Assembly: GCA_949317995.1 (NCBI GenBank)
Contig: OX439048.1
Coordinates: 25,053,495-25,117,494, forward strand
Direction of reading: 5' to 3'
DNA: 64,000 nucleotides
From: Acholoe squamosa
Taxonomy: Eukaryota > Annelida > Polychaeta > Phyllodocida > Polynoidae
Shown here: positions 1-12,425 of the stretch, one piece after another
Position numbering within the stretch: the first letter of the stretch is position 1
Layout: each line of letters starts with the position of its first letter
The notes under the pieces: model-generated
The model's database searches: none
Told to the model about the DNA's origin: nothing
What the model saw: only the letters and a program-made list of their open reading frames with translations
Translations under genes and position numbers: made by a program

Positions 1-505
1 TACTAAGTTACCCTGAAATAACACTTTAAAAAGACAGATAAGAAGATTGACACATGAGATTTCTTCAACTATATAGGCAGGTACACTGTCTTAGTACTCA
101 TGACCTTACAGACGGAGGTAATAAGGTTAGGGCAGTAATGCGACACTTATTCTATTGACATGATAGAATCTGTCCTCCAGGGCAATAGTTTGTGCTAAAA
201 GTATTCTATGGCATCTACCAAGTGGTGACTTGGTAAATGTATATCTACCAGATAGATAGTGCACGAGTCATATAACTATATCATATAAGTCAGATTGATA
301 ATTATTGGTTATTGACAAAACATCAGCCTCTCTCAAGCTGGGACATTATCCTTGCAGCGTTATATGCATTTTTTTTTCTGGATTGCATCGCTACCTTTCC
401 AACCAATAGGGCAAAGAACACTTTTGTGATGAACACCATAAGAAAACATACTGTAGCTTTTATCAGACCTAAGGCCAGACATGTCATTCAGGAAGGTCGA
501 AATGA
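1..505. other. Unassigned non-coding stretch
   Basis: A+T-rich sequence without a recognisable gene, transposon terminus or tandem array. The only open frame is about 70 codons, has no recognisable motif and runs into the start of repeat block P1. I read it as intergenic or intronic. Confidence 0.5.
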
Positions 506-1133
506 TAGCAGCAATATGCCATAGGGGTGTGGGTCTTTGGGGGGGTAGGTGGTGGTCATGATAGCCTGACTAAACTAAGATTCCCTATGGCCTTGGTGTT
601 TAACTCCTAGTCCTACCACGTTACATCCCCACACATATCCCCCTCTCGCTACCACAATTCAATGTCGGAGAGAGATCAATGACTATGCATACTAAGTGAG
701 GCGTGTACAGGATCCCTGCCTCTTATCATCTGGCTCCTCATGAATATGGCTCCAGCCTTGATACAAAACACTTGGTTACTGAATCACTGTTCTGCCCATA
801 CCCTGAGCTTTACCCCAAGGAGGGGGCTTGCCTAGTATGACTTGCTCCCTGTGTTTAAAACTGCCCCAACCCTGCCTCTGCACTGGGCTACTCCCCTTAC
901 AATGAGTGGAACTTTAACATAGAGTTGTCCCCAATAACTTCTTGCTGAATTGTTTCCTCAGCTCAAAGCACATATCCTCTTCACTGAGATCCAACATTGT
1001 GCTCATCTGGTGATGGATGCTCTCTGAAATTAGCTGTGGCCCCTGCCCTTATCCCCTTCACTCACAGGCAGCTTACTGGTGCTGGAGGGGGTCACAATAT
1101 GAATCCTCATATAACTTCATGGGAAGTTACACT
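506..1133. repeat. Duplicated block P, copy 1
   Basis: This block aligns by eye with 8262-8792. Both begin with GCAATATGCCAT, continue through ATTCCCTATGGCCTTGG and AGAGAGATCAATG, and later share TGAAATTAGCTG followed by GAGGCAGCT-type and GGTGCTG words in the same order. The copies differ by many substitutions and small indels, so the duplication is old. Open frames are not conserved between copies, so the block is probably non-coding. With block Q it forms a P-Q-P-Q order. Confidence 0.7.
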
Positions 1134-4100
1134 AGAGAAAATTTTGCCCTATTTGGCTGTGTACACACTGCTGAAATGGGAACGGCATTTTGCTAACCGT
1201 CTAGACTTTTTTGCAATTATAATTGAAATATATCTCTACAAACTTACCATCTTCCTCTGAGCACTGGACAAATTGAATGACAGATTAAACTTTCATTTTA
1301 TTGCTAAGCGCTAACTGCATTACACAACTTGGCCTTCATTGAAGATTATGTCTGTCATTACCATTTTCAACAGTCTGATAAAGTCAAACGTATGTTTCAT
1401 ATTACCAGCCAGAATAAGGTTGAAACCAGACTGTTCAAACTTCCTGTAAAGAGTCACGTTCACCCTTGTCACATTGTGTTAACAGGGCACCAGTCAGGTC
1501 TCACACTGGTGAATCCACCAGAGGAGATGTTTGACAGCAACATGTCTCTACTTCCCTACTACCCCAAAGGGTAGATAGGTAGTGATTGTCCCCTCTACAT
1601 AAAGCTAGATAATGGTGGTAACACACTGCTTCTTTTGCCTGCTATGATAAGGATCCCTTATTGTTATACATGAAATAAAGTGTGCATTTTTAAATGAGCA
1701 TACTCCAGTTTTAGGGACAACAAAGCTTAAGGCTCTACATACATGTTAGTAGGGGAGATTATCAAGGATGCATTTAAGAAATGCACATAATATAGAAAGC
1801 CTTACTGTTAAAAATGCCACAATTTGAGCCAGATTCTAACAGAAGGAGAAGGATGTAATGTATTTGATGGGGAGTCTCTAATAGCTACCTATTGTGCATG
1901 TTTTAATATCAGCAAGCTGTTCACCCAAATCCCAATGGTGCAAGGCTGCAACGGGCTGATTAAATGTGTGGAATAATATATTGGATAAAGAAAAGGTAAT
2001 AGATGAGAAGGAATAAGACTTATGCCATATGGAAGAATGATATGTCTGTGTGTGGTGATAACTTTGGGTCTTTCTATGTACATAGCAAAAGTGTACATAT
2101 CTCACAAGGAGGCACGTTCATTATTTAGGTATATGAGTATAGATACATTGAAAAGAAATCACAATAGTGTTTTACTTGGGGTAACATAATTATGTTATCT
2201 ATCTGGCAATGCAGTGGTTAGACACTTTATTGAAACCATGTTTTCTTTATTCAGAGATATATGACATTATATCTTCACCTAAATAGTGCTAATGGACAAC
2301 ATAGAGTTCATAAAGTCAACTCACCCAGTCACACACACAGAAACGTGAGCTAGAAAATCATGAAGGTCATGATTCTTTATTTTTGTTACCCTCAATTTTT
2401 TGCCATGGGAAAAAGACAGTAATTCTTCCAACTGGTAGGACTGATATCTAAAAGGAGTCAATAGTTCAGTCTGTCAGTGGCATGTTGCAAGGATGGGAAA
2501 AATAGTATTTACTCATCGGATATTGACAGAATTAAGTGGAACTCTAATTCCAGCCTGGAGAGGAGAGGCTGGCCATTGACATAGACTCCCCATTGCTCTG
2601 AACTGGCCAGAGCTGTTTTAGACCACAGTCAATATTGGATTGGACATGACTGTGCATGCAGTCATTGATGATGTGCTCAGTGAAAATGGTAAAAAAAGAT
2701 AACTTTTGAATGATCGCATTGAAATGGAGGATCAAAAATCAGGCAGAAATCACCATTTCTCTGCTTTCCTAATTGTGTTTCCTGACACTTTGAGACAGCT
2801 GTGATTCAGTGGAAGTTCTTATCTATTTTATCGATTTTAGTTTTTGTGAGTAGAAAACGCCCATAATTGTATGGATGCATTGACTAATAAGATATGGTAG
2901 GTGCACTAGATAGGAAGCAGTGAGGTGACATCTAAGTGTCAATGTCCAAAGTGTGAAATGAACAGTAGACTTCTATTTAAAAAAGCATATCTCTAATATA
3001 AAGTACTCTGACTAAATGTCCTTTCATGTCAGTCTGTGCTTTTATCTTTTCCGATAATAAAAGATAGCTTGTCATATTCTCACTTTATTGAATGATTAAG
3101 GCCAGGTTTACTTACCTTTATTATCTTAAGTTATGTGAGTCATAACACTTCAGGGCATGAGTTGCGCCTGAAGGTCTTCATCTGATCTTAATCCAGATAA
3201 CTCTTAATAGGTAGCTTTCTTTGGGTGAGTTGTCAACCATTGGGACTTAGGTGTAGTATTCATTGCAATTGGAAATGTTCATGGCAGTTAAAGTCTCAAA
3301 GTGTGATATTGACTTATGTACCTTACTCATTGTGAGATGTCCTTAAAACTAGCTGTCATCACATATCAATATCATGAAAGGGCCGACTGTTTTAAGGCGA
3401 AACTATATCTGAAAATATGATATCATCAAACGTCAGTTTGATCTATTTACATGTACCAGACAAGACCACTTCACAGATATCCAATAACATATACTGAATG
3501 TAATCAGAGTCTTAATACACTATTATCTCTAGGAGAGCTGCTGATACAACCTGATAAGGAAAGGCTCTTCACATTGATGCAGATTCAATAGTAGAATGGT
3601 AAATTGTTCCATTTTGAGGCACACATTTCTTTAAATGTAAAGTTTGGTCCAGAGGTGGAAGGGTTCTTTATCAATTCATCTATTTCATTTCCTTTGCAGA
3701 AATACAACCTTCATTTCAAAGCCCTGATCCACCATTACGTAACATGATGCTATAAAAGCAATACAAATATTGCTTGATACAGTGAATCACATATACCCAC
3801 TGCCAATACAAGATCAATACCATAAGTCATGTACATCAAGCCCAAGGTAGAGTCTCTTGATAAAATGTGCATACAAGGGTCAGGCATACATGTGACATGG
3901 TTCATATGAGAATATCACTTTTTTGGTATGTTAGTTTTGTGTTCTCCATCCATGAATACAGTGGATTACTTTCACCCTGGGGCCTCATACCCATCCTTCA
4001 TGTCATCATGCAATAAGGAAGGCCTACTTTTAAGGTACATGTATATGTAACATGTCAGGAGGGTTGGATATTACATAGATCTAATGGAGCTATCTTGTCA

Positions 4101-6117
4101 TACAGTACTATAGCTACATAGCCTCTATACCATATCTGGAAGATGTTTTACTCATAATTGTCAGTCATTTTTATGCTTTAAGGGATGGGTATCAACAGTG
4201 GGGGACAAATAAACTGAGACAATCACATTTCATAGTTGTGATATAGGATGTATTGAAGGTATTGTCCTCATCCTTATACCATGATGTCCATGGTAATTTT
4301 AACAATAATTGTTTGTTGTCATGATGCACCAATGCACTGCTGGTGAATAGACCATGTCTATCTTTGGGAGTGTATAAACCCTTTAAGTTTGGCATGATTC
4401 ATGGATGAAGACTTGGTGAGAACTCCTGCTAGGCCCTAAGGCTGCATTTATGCACCATGATGCCAGATGAGCCTTAAACATTATGGCACTATGCATCACA
4501 AAGGGGTTAAAACTCTGGGAGAACAGGGTTTTTATGAATGGCACCCATGTTCACCATAATAGTATCATTATTTACAACCCCTGCCAATCCCTTCAGGCCT
4601 GCATGGTTTATATTGGCCTTGACCCTCTGACCCTGTTTGTATTGATGTTGACACCACTGTGACCCTCTGTCATTACTGGTCTCTATACATTCTATACACT
4701 GATTCTATGTACATGATATACCCCCATGTATGTGGTTTGGTAAGGGCAGTTCTTTGCTAGTTGCCCTGTGTCTCTAGCAGAATCCTTCTCAAACCCTGTA
4801 ACTTACTGCTTATATACTAAGGAAATAGGGTTACTGTGTCCGAAGGATATTGCAGTAATTCTGATTAACATCATTAGGAAATGCTCTCCTGTACCCCAAT
4901 CTCCCTTTTTTCTCATGACAGTGAAAGAGTCTGGATTATGGAAGGGTTCCCATACATCTAGTAAATTATGCCCAGTTCCATGCTAATCAAGAAATATATC
5001 CTATATTGTTTTGAGAATTTAGCTTCAATGTTATTCTATACAGACGTTTTACCATCATTTATAAAATCCAAGTTGGCAAACTAAATTTGCAATTAATACC
5101 CTTCACATCCACAGTTCCCAGGGCATAATTATCACAGAGGCACAAATGATTAGGAAATCAAAACTGACAAAGTCACCTGACATAATCAAAATGTTCCAGG
5201 AAATGTCTCGTTTCTGCTGATTTTATTTAAGGGTAAAAGTCATGCCTGGGTCTGACATGGGGAATCAGATCTGATTCGTTGATGGCATCTGTGGATTTCA
5301 ATACTGTTCTAAAGCCAAGTTTAATAACCATTTTCAACTTGCAAATCAAATCTCACTCTCCAGGAGATGATGATCCTATAAATAAAAATGCTCCAGAATA
5401 GGTTTGATTTATGGCTTATTAATAACCCATCATATCAGTTTCTCATTAATGTTTGTGCCTCAGTCCAACTTTGATAGAAGAAAAAAGTGCAAGGAGATAA
5501 AAGAAAAAGTTTAAGTTTGTGAATTTCTTTCGAAACATGCATGCTTGCATCTTAAACAAGCAGGACCCAGAACATATTCCAAAATATAGGTCAGAGTTTA
5601 GGGGCAAGCCTCTGAGGAAGGACAAAGTTTGAAACTCAGAATAACCTTGAACAACTTTGATACATTTTCAATATCTAGACTTCACAAAACCACCATACAC
5701 CAGTTTTCCTACCTACTGGTTATATATGTTTATAGCTAGGTGACGCTAAGCTAGTGTTTTTGGCTCAGGGTCCCTCCAGAGTCTATACTGCCAGGTTGGC
5801 GGTGGTGTTTAAAAGTCATGTGTTGTCGGTTTTTCATTTTACATTTTCTACAAGAAATAAAGGCTATAAACGAATAAAATCATCATACATGAGTAGTTCA
5901 TATATTTGTCTTTAGTTACAGCCCAGAAAAAAATGAAAAGATCCATTCATGGCTTTACACTAAATTTTTGAAAAAGAAATGTATCTGAAATTACATTTTT
6001 TCTACAATGCTTTGTTCAACAACAATTACAGGAAGATTATGAAATCTCTAAAAACTACAATAGTTCTTTAGTCTATATGTTATGGGGAGTGCCAGTTAAA
6101 GACACCAACTACTAGGA
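1134..6117. other. Unassigned non-coding stretch
   Basis: About 5 kb of A+T-rich sequence. I see no coding domain, transposon terminus or tandem array. The open frames (for example near 1329-1574, 1878-2105, 4192-4395 and 4768-4986) are at most about 80 codons, have no motif, and are what chance gives in sequence of this composition. A weak resemblance between about 4040-4120 and 13740-13800 may be a trace of the same duplication that carries blocks P and Q, but it is too diverged to claim. Confidence 0.5.
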
Positions 6118-6935
6118 AGCCAAATGAACACCGTCCATCAGGTTTTTGGTTTCTCTGCAAATGCATGTCTGACCAGGCAATAGTGGGCATAGTTAAGCTT
6201 GTGTCTGATGTGACTGACTGAGTCTGGGAAAGGCCTCAAAGTATTTTTCTTGTTCATGGTAAGAGGAACTTACTGTTGTTTACAATATATCCCCTGTTCA
6301 TCATAGGAAATCTGCTGGTTTTGGTACAGCTTGTTGGAGCATCTCACGCATGTATAGAAGTTTATCTTCCAGTGCAGACTTTCATTACATAATGATTCAT
6401 TTGTGAGATGTATGCTTTCACTGAAGAAGCCACACCAATGATACGATGAAATGTGTGAAATGTACATTCTTTCGAGTTCATTTTGACATGACCTTTACTA
6501 TTTTACTTTCATATGTACACAACCTTTTCCTACCTGAGGTAAAATATCAGCTCTGACAACCCTTTTTTCAGGTACACTCAATATTACATACTTCTCTCAA
6601 ACCTCCATTATTAAAACCTCTCAGGGAAAGGTCTATGCAGGAGCACTTCCAAAATGCATTATCACACAGGATATCCCATACATAGGCAACATTTAGGGTC
6701 TTACAGTGCCCTCTTCAAACTACAAAGGTCAAACTCAGAAGCTGGACGACCCTAAGCTGGCACATTTGAATACATTCATTAAGCTTGGTGGGCAATCAGG
6801 GAAAGGAAAATGAATGAAGCTTATTTCGTGATGGCTTCTGGGTAAGCTTTGGTTTGTAAATGCTCATCACATGTTCCAAGTGGACTTGAAAAAAACTAGA
6901 TGTCTCTTGTGTGTGTCCGGTGGAATCAGATATGT
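6118..6935. repeat. Duplicated block Q, copy 1
   Basis: Aligns by eye with 19318-20098. Shared landmarks in order are a TTTGGTTTC-CTGCAAATGCATGTC word, TGACTGACTG, a CTCTTCAAA...AAAGGTCAA stretch, GGGCAATCAGGG and TCTTGTGTGTG/TCTTGTGTATG. Divergence is substantial with many indels. The minus-strand frame at 6270-6467 is not preserved in the second copy, which argues against coding. Confidence 0.65.
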
Positions 6936-8261
6936 GCATGGCTGTCAGTTAACTCTTAAGATATAGAGACTTCCTTAAGAAACTATCCCACCATGTATGG
7001 GTTTAAAAACCATGTACCAATTGAAAATCTTCCAACCAGACTGGGTGACTTTTCTTTTGTAATTACCAGAATCTGGAAGGTGTTCTACTAGGCCAAAGAC
7101 AGTATCATCTGGGCCATCTGCGTCATGTAGTTTACATCACCATTCTTTTTCCAAAGATGTGAATACAGACATGGAAGTGGGAATAATTACTGTCACTAAA
7201 AACCGCTATTGTTCCTCACTGAGTGATTTGAAAATAGGAAGATTGCAGGATGCCTGTGTCAGGTGTGTAATGTGATTGTGACTAATTGAAATGATTAATG
7301 GCTAAAATCTCCCTTCATTATTACTGCTTCACATGAAGATGGTGAGTACTTCCACCTGTAAAATACTATAATGGGATTAAAGAGAAGTTTAGTGGTTCTC
7401 CTGTCATGCAGTAAAAGGATGCCTTTGGTATTGCCCATTGTTCCTACCAACAGACACAATTATGTTGTGGTGCATTATTAGAGCCCTGCTATATTCCTGA
7501 CAGATAGAGCATAGAAGATAATATTTCTGGGATGGAAATGGTTAGCTAGGTAGGAGGATTGGTATAATCTAGGAACAAAAGCTATCGAGAAATCATAAAT
7601 GATGGTTCATTCATTCCTGGCCAGTAAGTTGGAGCGCATCTGTGGTCCCATTGAGCACCTTTTCTCCTTTTGATCAAAGGGTATCGTCTCCACTGTACCA
7701 GTGTAGAAGTAAGAAAATATACTGCAACTGCTTCTCCCTCCAGGTTACTCCATTGATGAATACTGAATAGCCTCTACATGAATCTGCACTAAATGTTCTT
7801 TTTCTTTGCAATTGACTGTGGAGAAACAATCACCATCATTCAAGTGCACATTGCTCTTACTGGAAGGACTGCCTATCCCTTACGGATTCTGCTTCTTTCT
7901 TTTTAACCCCACCACAGAAAACTTGTGTGGGTAGTATGTATCTTTTATAGGAAGGTGATCCTTTCTTGACACTGAATCTCCAGTGCCATGACCAACTCAT
8001 AACATTTATAAGGTAATTTTTATGAATCTAGCTACCAATTAAATTGAATGAATTTACCCCTCCCGTCTATTTCATTCTTTCTAATGAAGAATAGCAGATT
8101 AAAGAATAGACCATAATGGCCATAAAGGTGCATACAAAATTGCTTCAATCATTAGAGCCAGTTGGGAAAAGAACCAAATATTAAGAGCCAATAATTATAA
8201 CGAAAAAACAGACTTGGATATAAAAAAAGAAGGCCAAAATGTCACCCAGTGAGGTGGAAGA
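6936..8261. other. Unassigned non-coding stretch
   Basis: No gene, tandem array or element terminus recognised. It lies between block Q copy 1 and block P copy 2. Confidence 0.45.
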
Positions 8262-8792
8262 GGCAACAACAATATGCCATGGGGGTTGAGGCCTTTTGCC
8301 ATAGGTGGTGGCCATGATAGGTTGGCTTATGTGTGATTCCCTATGGCCTTGGTATTTAACCCCTAGTCCGTCTGCCCTTCACCCTTCCACCCACCCCAGT
8401 CCCTCTAGCTGCCCCAGGTCTCTGGCAGAGAGATCAATGGATATGCATAGTAGATAGGTGGTTGTAGTTGTGCACGGGATTCCTGCCTCCAGCATGTCAT
8501 GAATAAGGTGTCCATCCTTGATGCCATCCAGAGGGTTACCCAATCATAGCTCAACCAACACTGTAAGCCTCTACCTTTAGCTCCTTGCTTACCCTGAGCT
8601 TCTCCCCTAGTTCGAGCTGTTCCCACCACCAATACTGAGCTCTCATCGTTCACTGAGCTGCTCTTGTGATAGATGTCCTTTGAAATTAGCTGCCGCTCTT
8701 GCTCCCATCACCCCCAATCCAGAGGCAGCTGAGTGGTGCTGATGAGGGTGGGCAATATTGTCTCATATATTACTTTCTGTGGGAAATATTAC
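8262..8792. repeat. Duplicated block P, copy 2
   Basis: Second copy of the block at 506-1133, in the same orientation. A minus-strand frame of 82 codons at 8405-8653 falls inside but is broken in copy 1, so I do not treat it as a gene. The retrotransposon at 8938 begins about 150 bases after the block ends. Confidence 0.7.
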
Positions 8793-8903
8793 AGAAGTGT
8801 GGAACAACTAGTATACAATTTTTAATTACGTACATTCTGCAAAGAAAGAATGTTCATTTCTTTGGACATCTGTTTGGCTACCATCCCAGAAACATTGAAT
8901 AAT

Positions 8904-8937
8904 TGTGGATCAACATGGTAAATGGTACACCCTTTAG
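8904..8937. repeat. Half of a hairpin element, truncated at the retrotransposon junction
   Basis: TGTGGATCAACATGGTAAAT followed by GGTACACC matches the left arm of the complete inverted repeat at 60951-61030. The right arm is absent, and coding sequence of a truncated non-LTR retrotransposon begins directly afterwards. This suggests that the retrotransposon, or a deletion at its 5' end, removed the other half. Confidence 0.6.
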
Positions 8938-9720
8938 GTAAAGGATAAATATAACTATGTGGCAAAAGAGTTTGTAGGTTTTGATGTTATTGGTATAACA
9001 GAAACATGGTTAAAACCATCTACCCTAAGCAGCCAAATTAGTATCCAAAATATGTCATTTCTTAGGAATGATAGGAGGAGAAGGAAGAGAGGTGGAGTAG
9101 GCTGCTACATAAGAGATGTATATGTACCTTATTCAACTATATTGAATGACTTAACTGTGGTAAATCGTAACATTGAAACACTATGTATATCACTTAAATA
9201 TCCAGGACATCGAGAGAAAGTGTTGGTTATAGTATATAGACCACCTAAGGGTAAAGTCTTGGATTGTTATGATCAACTAAGATTAATTGTAAACGATACT
9301 AAATGTAGAGGAAAAGAGATATGGATCATGGGTGATATGAATGTGAATAGTCGCAGTCGAAATTGTATAAAAATTAGAAGAATGTCTACATTTTTGAAGG
9401 ATACTGGTCTTAAATATTTCAGAACTGCTCAGACATACTACCATACTTATGGGAAATCGACCTTAGACCATTATTATACCAACTGTGATTGTGTAATGGA
9501 GGTAGGTCTACTAAATGACATCTGTGGAGACCATGAACCTGTTTATCTAATCAGAAAATTAGTGAAACCTGTAAAAATCCAATCAAAGTTATCAGTACTA
9601 GGAACATGAAGTCTCTTAATAAAGAAAACTTCTGTAGGTTCATAGCCAGTAGAGACTGGACAGATTGCATTGTGAATGATACAAACTCAGTTAATATATA
9701 TGAAAAAGTAATCAATTGTA
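8938..9720 (+). pseudogene. Retrotransposon endonuclease (APE-like) domain, N-terminally truncated and frameshifted
   Basis: Numbering from the codon at 8959, the frame shows GITETW with the catalytic Glu at residue 15, then VIVYRPP, GDMNVN (Asp126, Asn128) and GDHEPV (Asp191-His192). These are the signature motifs of the exonuclease-endonuclease-phosphatase fold that nicks target DNA to prime reverse transcription. The frame is open back to 8938, just after a TAG at 8935-8937, and no start codon is expected because the 5' end is lost. It ends at a TGA at 9607-9609, but the expected continuation (ISTRNMKSLNKENF and onward) is in another frame, so a single-base indel lies near 9575-9595. That continuation runs to the inserted element at 9721 and resumes in frame at 10433. 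Confidence 0.92.
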
Positions 9721-9724
9721 TTAA

Positions 9725-10428
9725 CCCCTAGGTGCCCAAGCGCGCTTTGAAGCGCGGTTTTGGGCTTAAATGGGGCTTAAATAAATGTATATTGAAGTAA
9801 ACTATCATCCAGGTACTTCTATTGGTCCAATCTGCAAAGTTAGACCCTCTATAGAACCGCCATGACCTCCCCATCACAATACAACCATCCATGCTTCTCT
9901 ATCACCATTATACCTAACACAGGGAGTCAAAATTTGAAAATGATTCATTAGAGGGCCACCCTCTAGGGGCTAAGACCAGACATGACACATTTATTACGCT
10001 AGATCATAAACATCCAATGTCCCATACTCCCATTAGATTCTAAAAGAAATGTTCATATCCATAGAGATAATCCATGCATTGTTACTAGCACATTATGTCT
10101 CCTGAGTGGTAGTACACATATATATGCAGAATTGAATGAGGCCTCAGAATTACAGGTATTATGGATAGGGGGGCTCTATATAGTACACAAGAGAGACCAA
10201 ATGATTCCAATGACAACAAATGGAATGTTTTGGTAACTATGGTTACCAAACCTGTCCAATAAATTTCATGTCCTTAACTGAAAGTCTTCACTGAGTTATG
10301 AGTATTCAGGAAATGCAATACAGAGCCAATATCAAAAGATAAGATCAAAATAACACATGGGCTTATCAACAAAGTAATATAATTGTGAAATAATTTAAAA
10401 TCTTCAAATAATTCTGGGCACCAAAAGG
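9725..10428. mobile_element. TTAA-flanked non-autonomous DNA transposon (piggyBac-like MITE), 704 bp
   Basis: The element is bounded by TTAA at 9721-9724 and 10429-10432. The left end reads CCCCTAGGTGCCCA; the right end, reverse-complemented, reads CCTTTTGGTGCCCA (11 of 14 identical). A subterminal hairpin with GCGCGCTTTGAAGCGCG follows the left end. TTAA target duplication with ends starting CC is characteristic of the piggyBac superfamily. No transposase frame is present. Removing the element with one TTAA restores the host retrotransposon reading frame exactly (INCIKTYLDEYHPV), which independently confirms the boundaries. Confidence 0.88.
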
Positions 10429-10432
10429 TTAA

Positions 10433-12425
10433 GACGTACCTGGATGAATATCACCCTGTAATAAAATTTAAAGTACGAGAGAATGATATATTTTTTGATG
10501 AAAGAGTTGGCAGAATGATTTCTAAAAAAAAGAGACTCTTTAGAAGGGCAAAACGCTGTATTACTGGTTATAGAAATGAGTTGTTGGAAAGGGTAAAGGT
10601 ACTAAAAAAGGCTATTAACCAACGCCTAGTATACAAGAGGCGTACTGTTATGCTGCAATTACTTAAAAAATACAAAAAGGATCCAAAAAGATTTTGGAAA
10701 ATATTAAAGCTGGTATGGCAAGGCAGGGCAACGACCCCGACAATGAACTTAGTGGATAAAGATGGTAATGTGGTAGTAATGGATCGACTTGCCAACTATG
10801 TAAATGATTTTTATATTAATATTGGTAGCGATCTTGCTAGGGAATTTACTATCCAGCCCTATCCTGATCTAGTACCTGAATGTTAGAATATTATGACACT
10901 GAGAGCCTGTACTATTGATATATGTATTGACATATTAAAATCCATCGATGGGAGTAAGAACTCGTGTATTACAAATATACCTTGTAATATGGTAAAGGAA
11001 TGTCTCCTAAAAAAACCTGAGTTACTTGAAAGTTTTATAAATAGTTCCATTGCTGATGCTAAATTTCCAGACATGTTGAAAATAGGTTATGTGGTACCAT
11101 TACCCAAGGATGGGTTACTAAGTGATGTATCTAATTGGAGACCGATCACTATGACTAATGTTTTCTCCAAACTTATTGAGAAGTGTGTACATCGACAGTT
11201 AATGAACTTTATTACAGAAAATAATATAATAAATGGAAACCAATATGGTTTTATTTCTGGTAAATCTACGGTTGATGCAACTTTTGGACTGATCCAATAC
11301 TTGTTTGAAGCTAGAAATAGGAATGAATATTCAGTTATTTTGTTTTTGGACCTAAAAAAGGCGTTTGATACTGTAAACCTAAATATAATGTTAAAGAAAT
11401 TGAAATATATAAATTGTGACGATATGTGTCTGAAGTGGTTTAAAAGTTTTCTATGTGATAGACTTCAATTAACAAGAGTTAATAACAAGTCTTCAGACAC
11501 AAAGGTTATGGATTGTGGAGTAGCTCAGGGCACAGTATTGGGACCATTGATGTTTAACTTGTATTTAAACTCTATAGTGTCAGTTATTGAACACTGTCAA
11601 TATTTTCTATATGCGGATGATGTAGCATTGGTGGTAAATGGAAAGGATGTAGAAATAATGTCAAGTCTATTACAGTCTGATGTTAACAGAATTGGTGAAT
11701 GGTGTAAGACAAATATACTTACAGTTAATGTCAAGAAGACCAAATTATTATGGTGTCATTCGACAAGACAGCGTATTAAACCTATAGATATTTTTATGCA
11801 GGGTACGAAATTAGCTGTGGAACAAAGTTTCTCATATCTTGGTGTTATAATAGATAGTGGCTTAACTTTTAAAGCACACTGTAAGAAGGTAGATACGATG
11901 GGAACAACTAAGCTAAAACAATTGAGGAATATAGTGAAATATGTTGATAGAGATAATTCCCTACGAACTTATAAACAAATGATTGTCCCAACTTTAGAAT
12001 ACTGTAGTTATATCATAGATAGCGGACCCAAGACCATTGTAGACCATATTGATGTAATCCAAAATCACTGCCTTAGGGCTTGTTTAAAGATATTAAATGC
12101 CCAAGATATCCATGTAGCTGATTTACTACATCAGTGTAGGGTGGAAACTCTAGGTATAAGGAGAAGAAAATCCTTGACATGCTTAATGTATAAATATGCC
12201 CAAGACATTAATCATATATTGGTTCCTCCCAGGTTATAAAGAGGACATGATAAGAAGAAGTTGAAGGTGAACAGGCCAGTCTATGAGGCATATAGAGTCA
12301 GTCCTCTATATAGAGGTAATCGTCTTTGGGAAACCCTGACGAGTGATATACAGCAGAAGGATACTCTAAGCAACTTTAAAGCATGCTTGAAAGGAGAAGT
12401 ATTGAATACCTTGGGCAATGTATGA
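10433..12425 (+). pseudogene. Non-LTR reverse transcriptase, two nonsense mutations
   Basis: Linker residues precede the reverse transcriptase core. Counting from the Met codon at 10893, the core shows FLDLKKAFD with the catalytic Asp at residue 153, QGTVLGP from about residue 212, and the YADD box from residue 240 supplying the paired catalytic Asp. A thumb and C-terminal region follow (SYLGVIIDSGLTF and similar). An in-frame TAG at 10884-10886 splits the protein into 123- and 448-codon pieces. After the TAA at 12237-12239 the same frame continues with a conserved-looking tail ending in NRLWETL and FKACLKGEV before a true stop at 12423-12425. The enzyme would copy the element's RNA at nicked target DNA; this copy cannot make a full-length protein. 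Confidence 0.93.

Noticed and set aside
8405-8653. An 82-codon minus-strand frame in block P copy 2
   Set aside because: Not open in the paralogous copy at 506-1133 and carries no motif.
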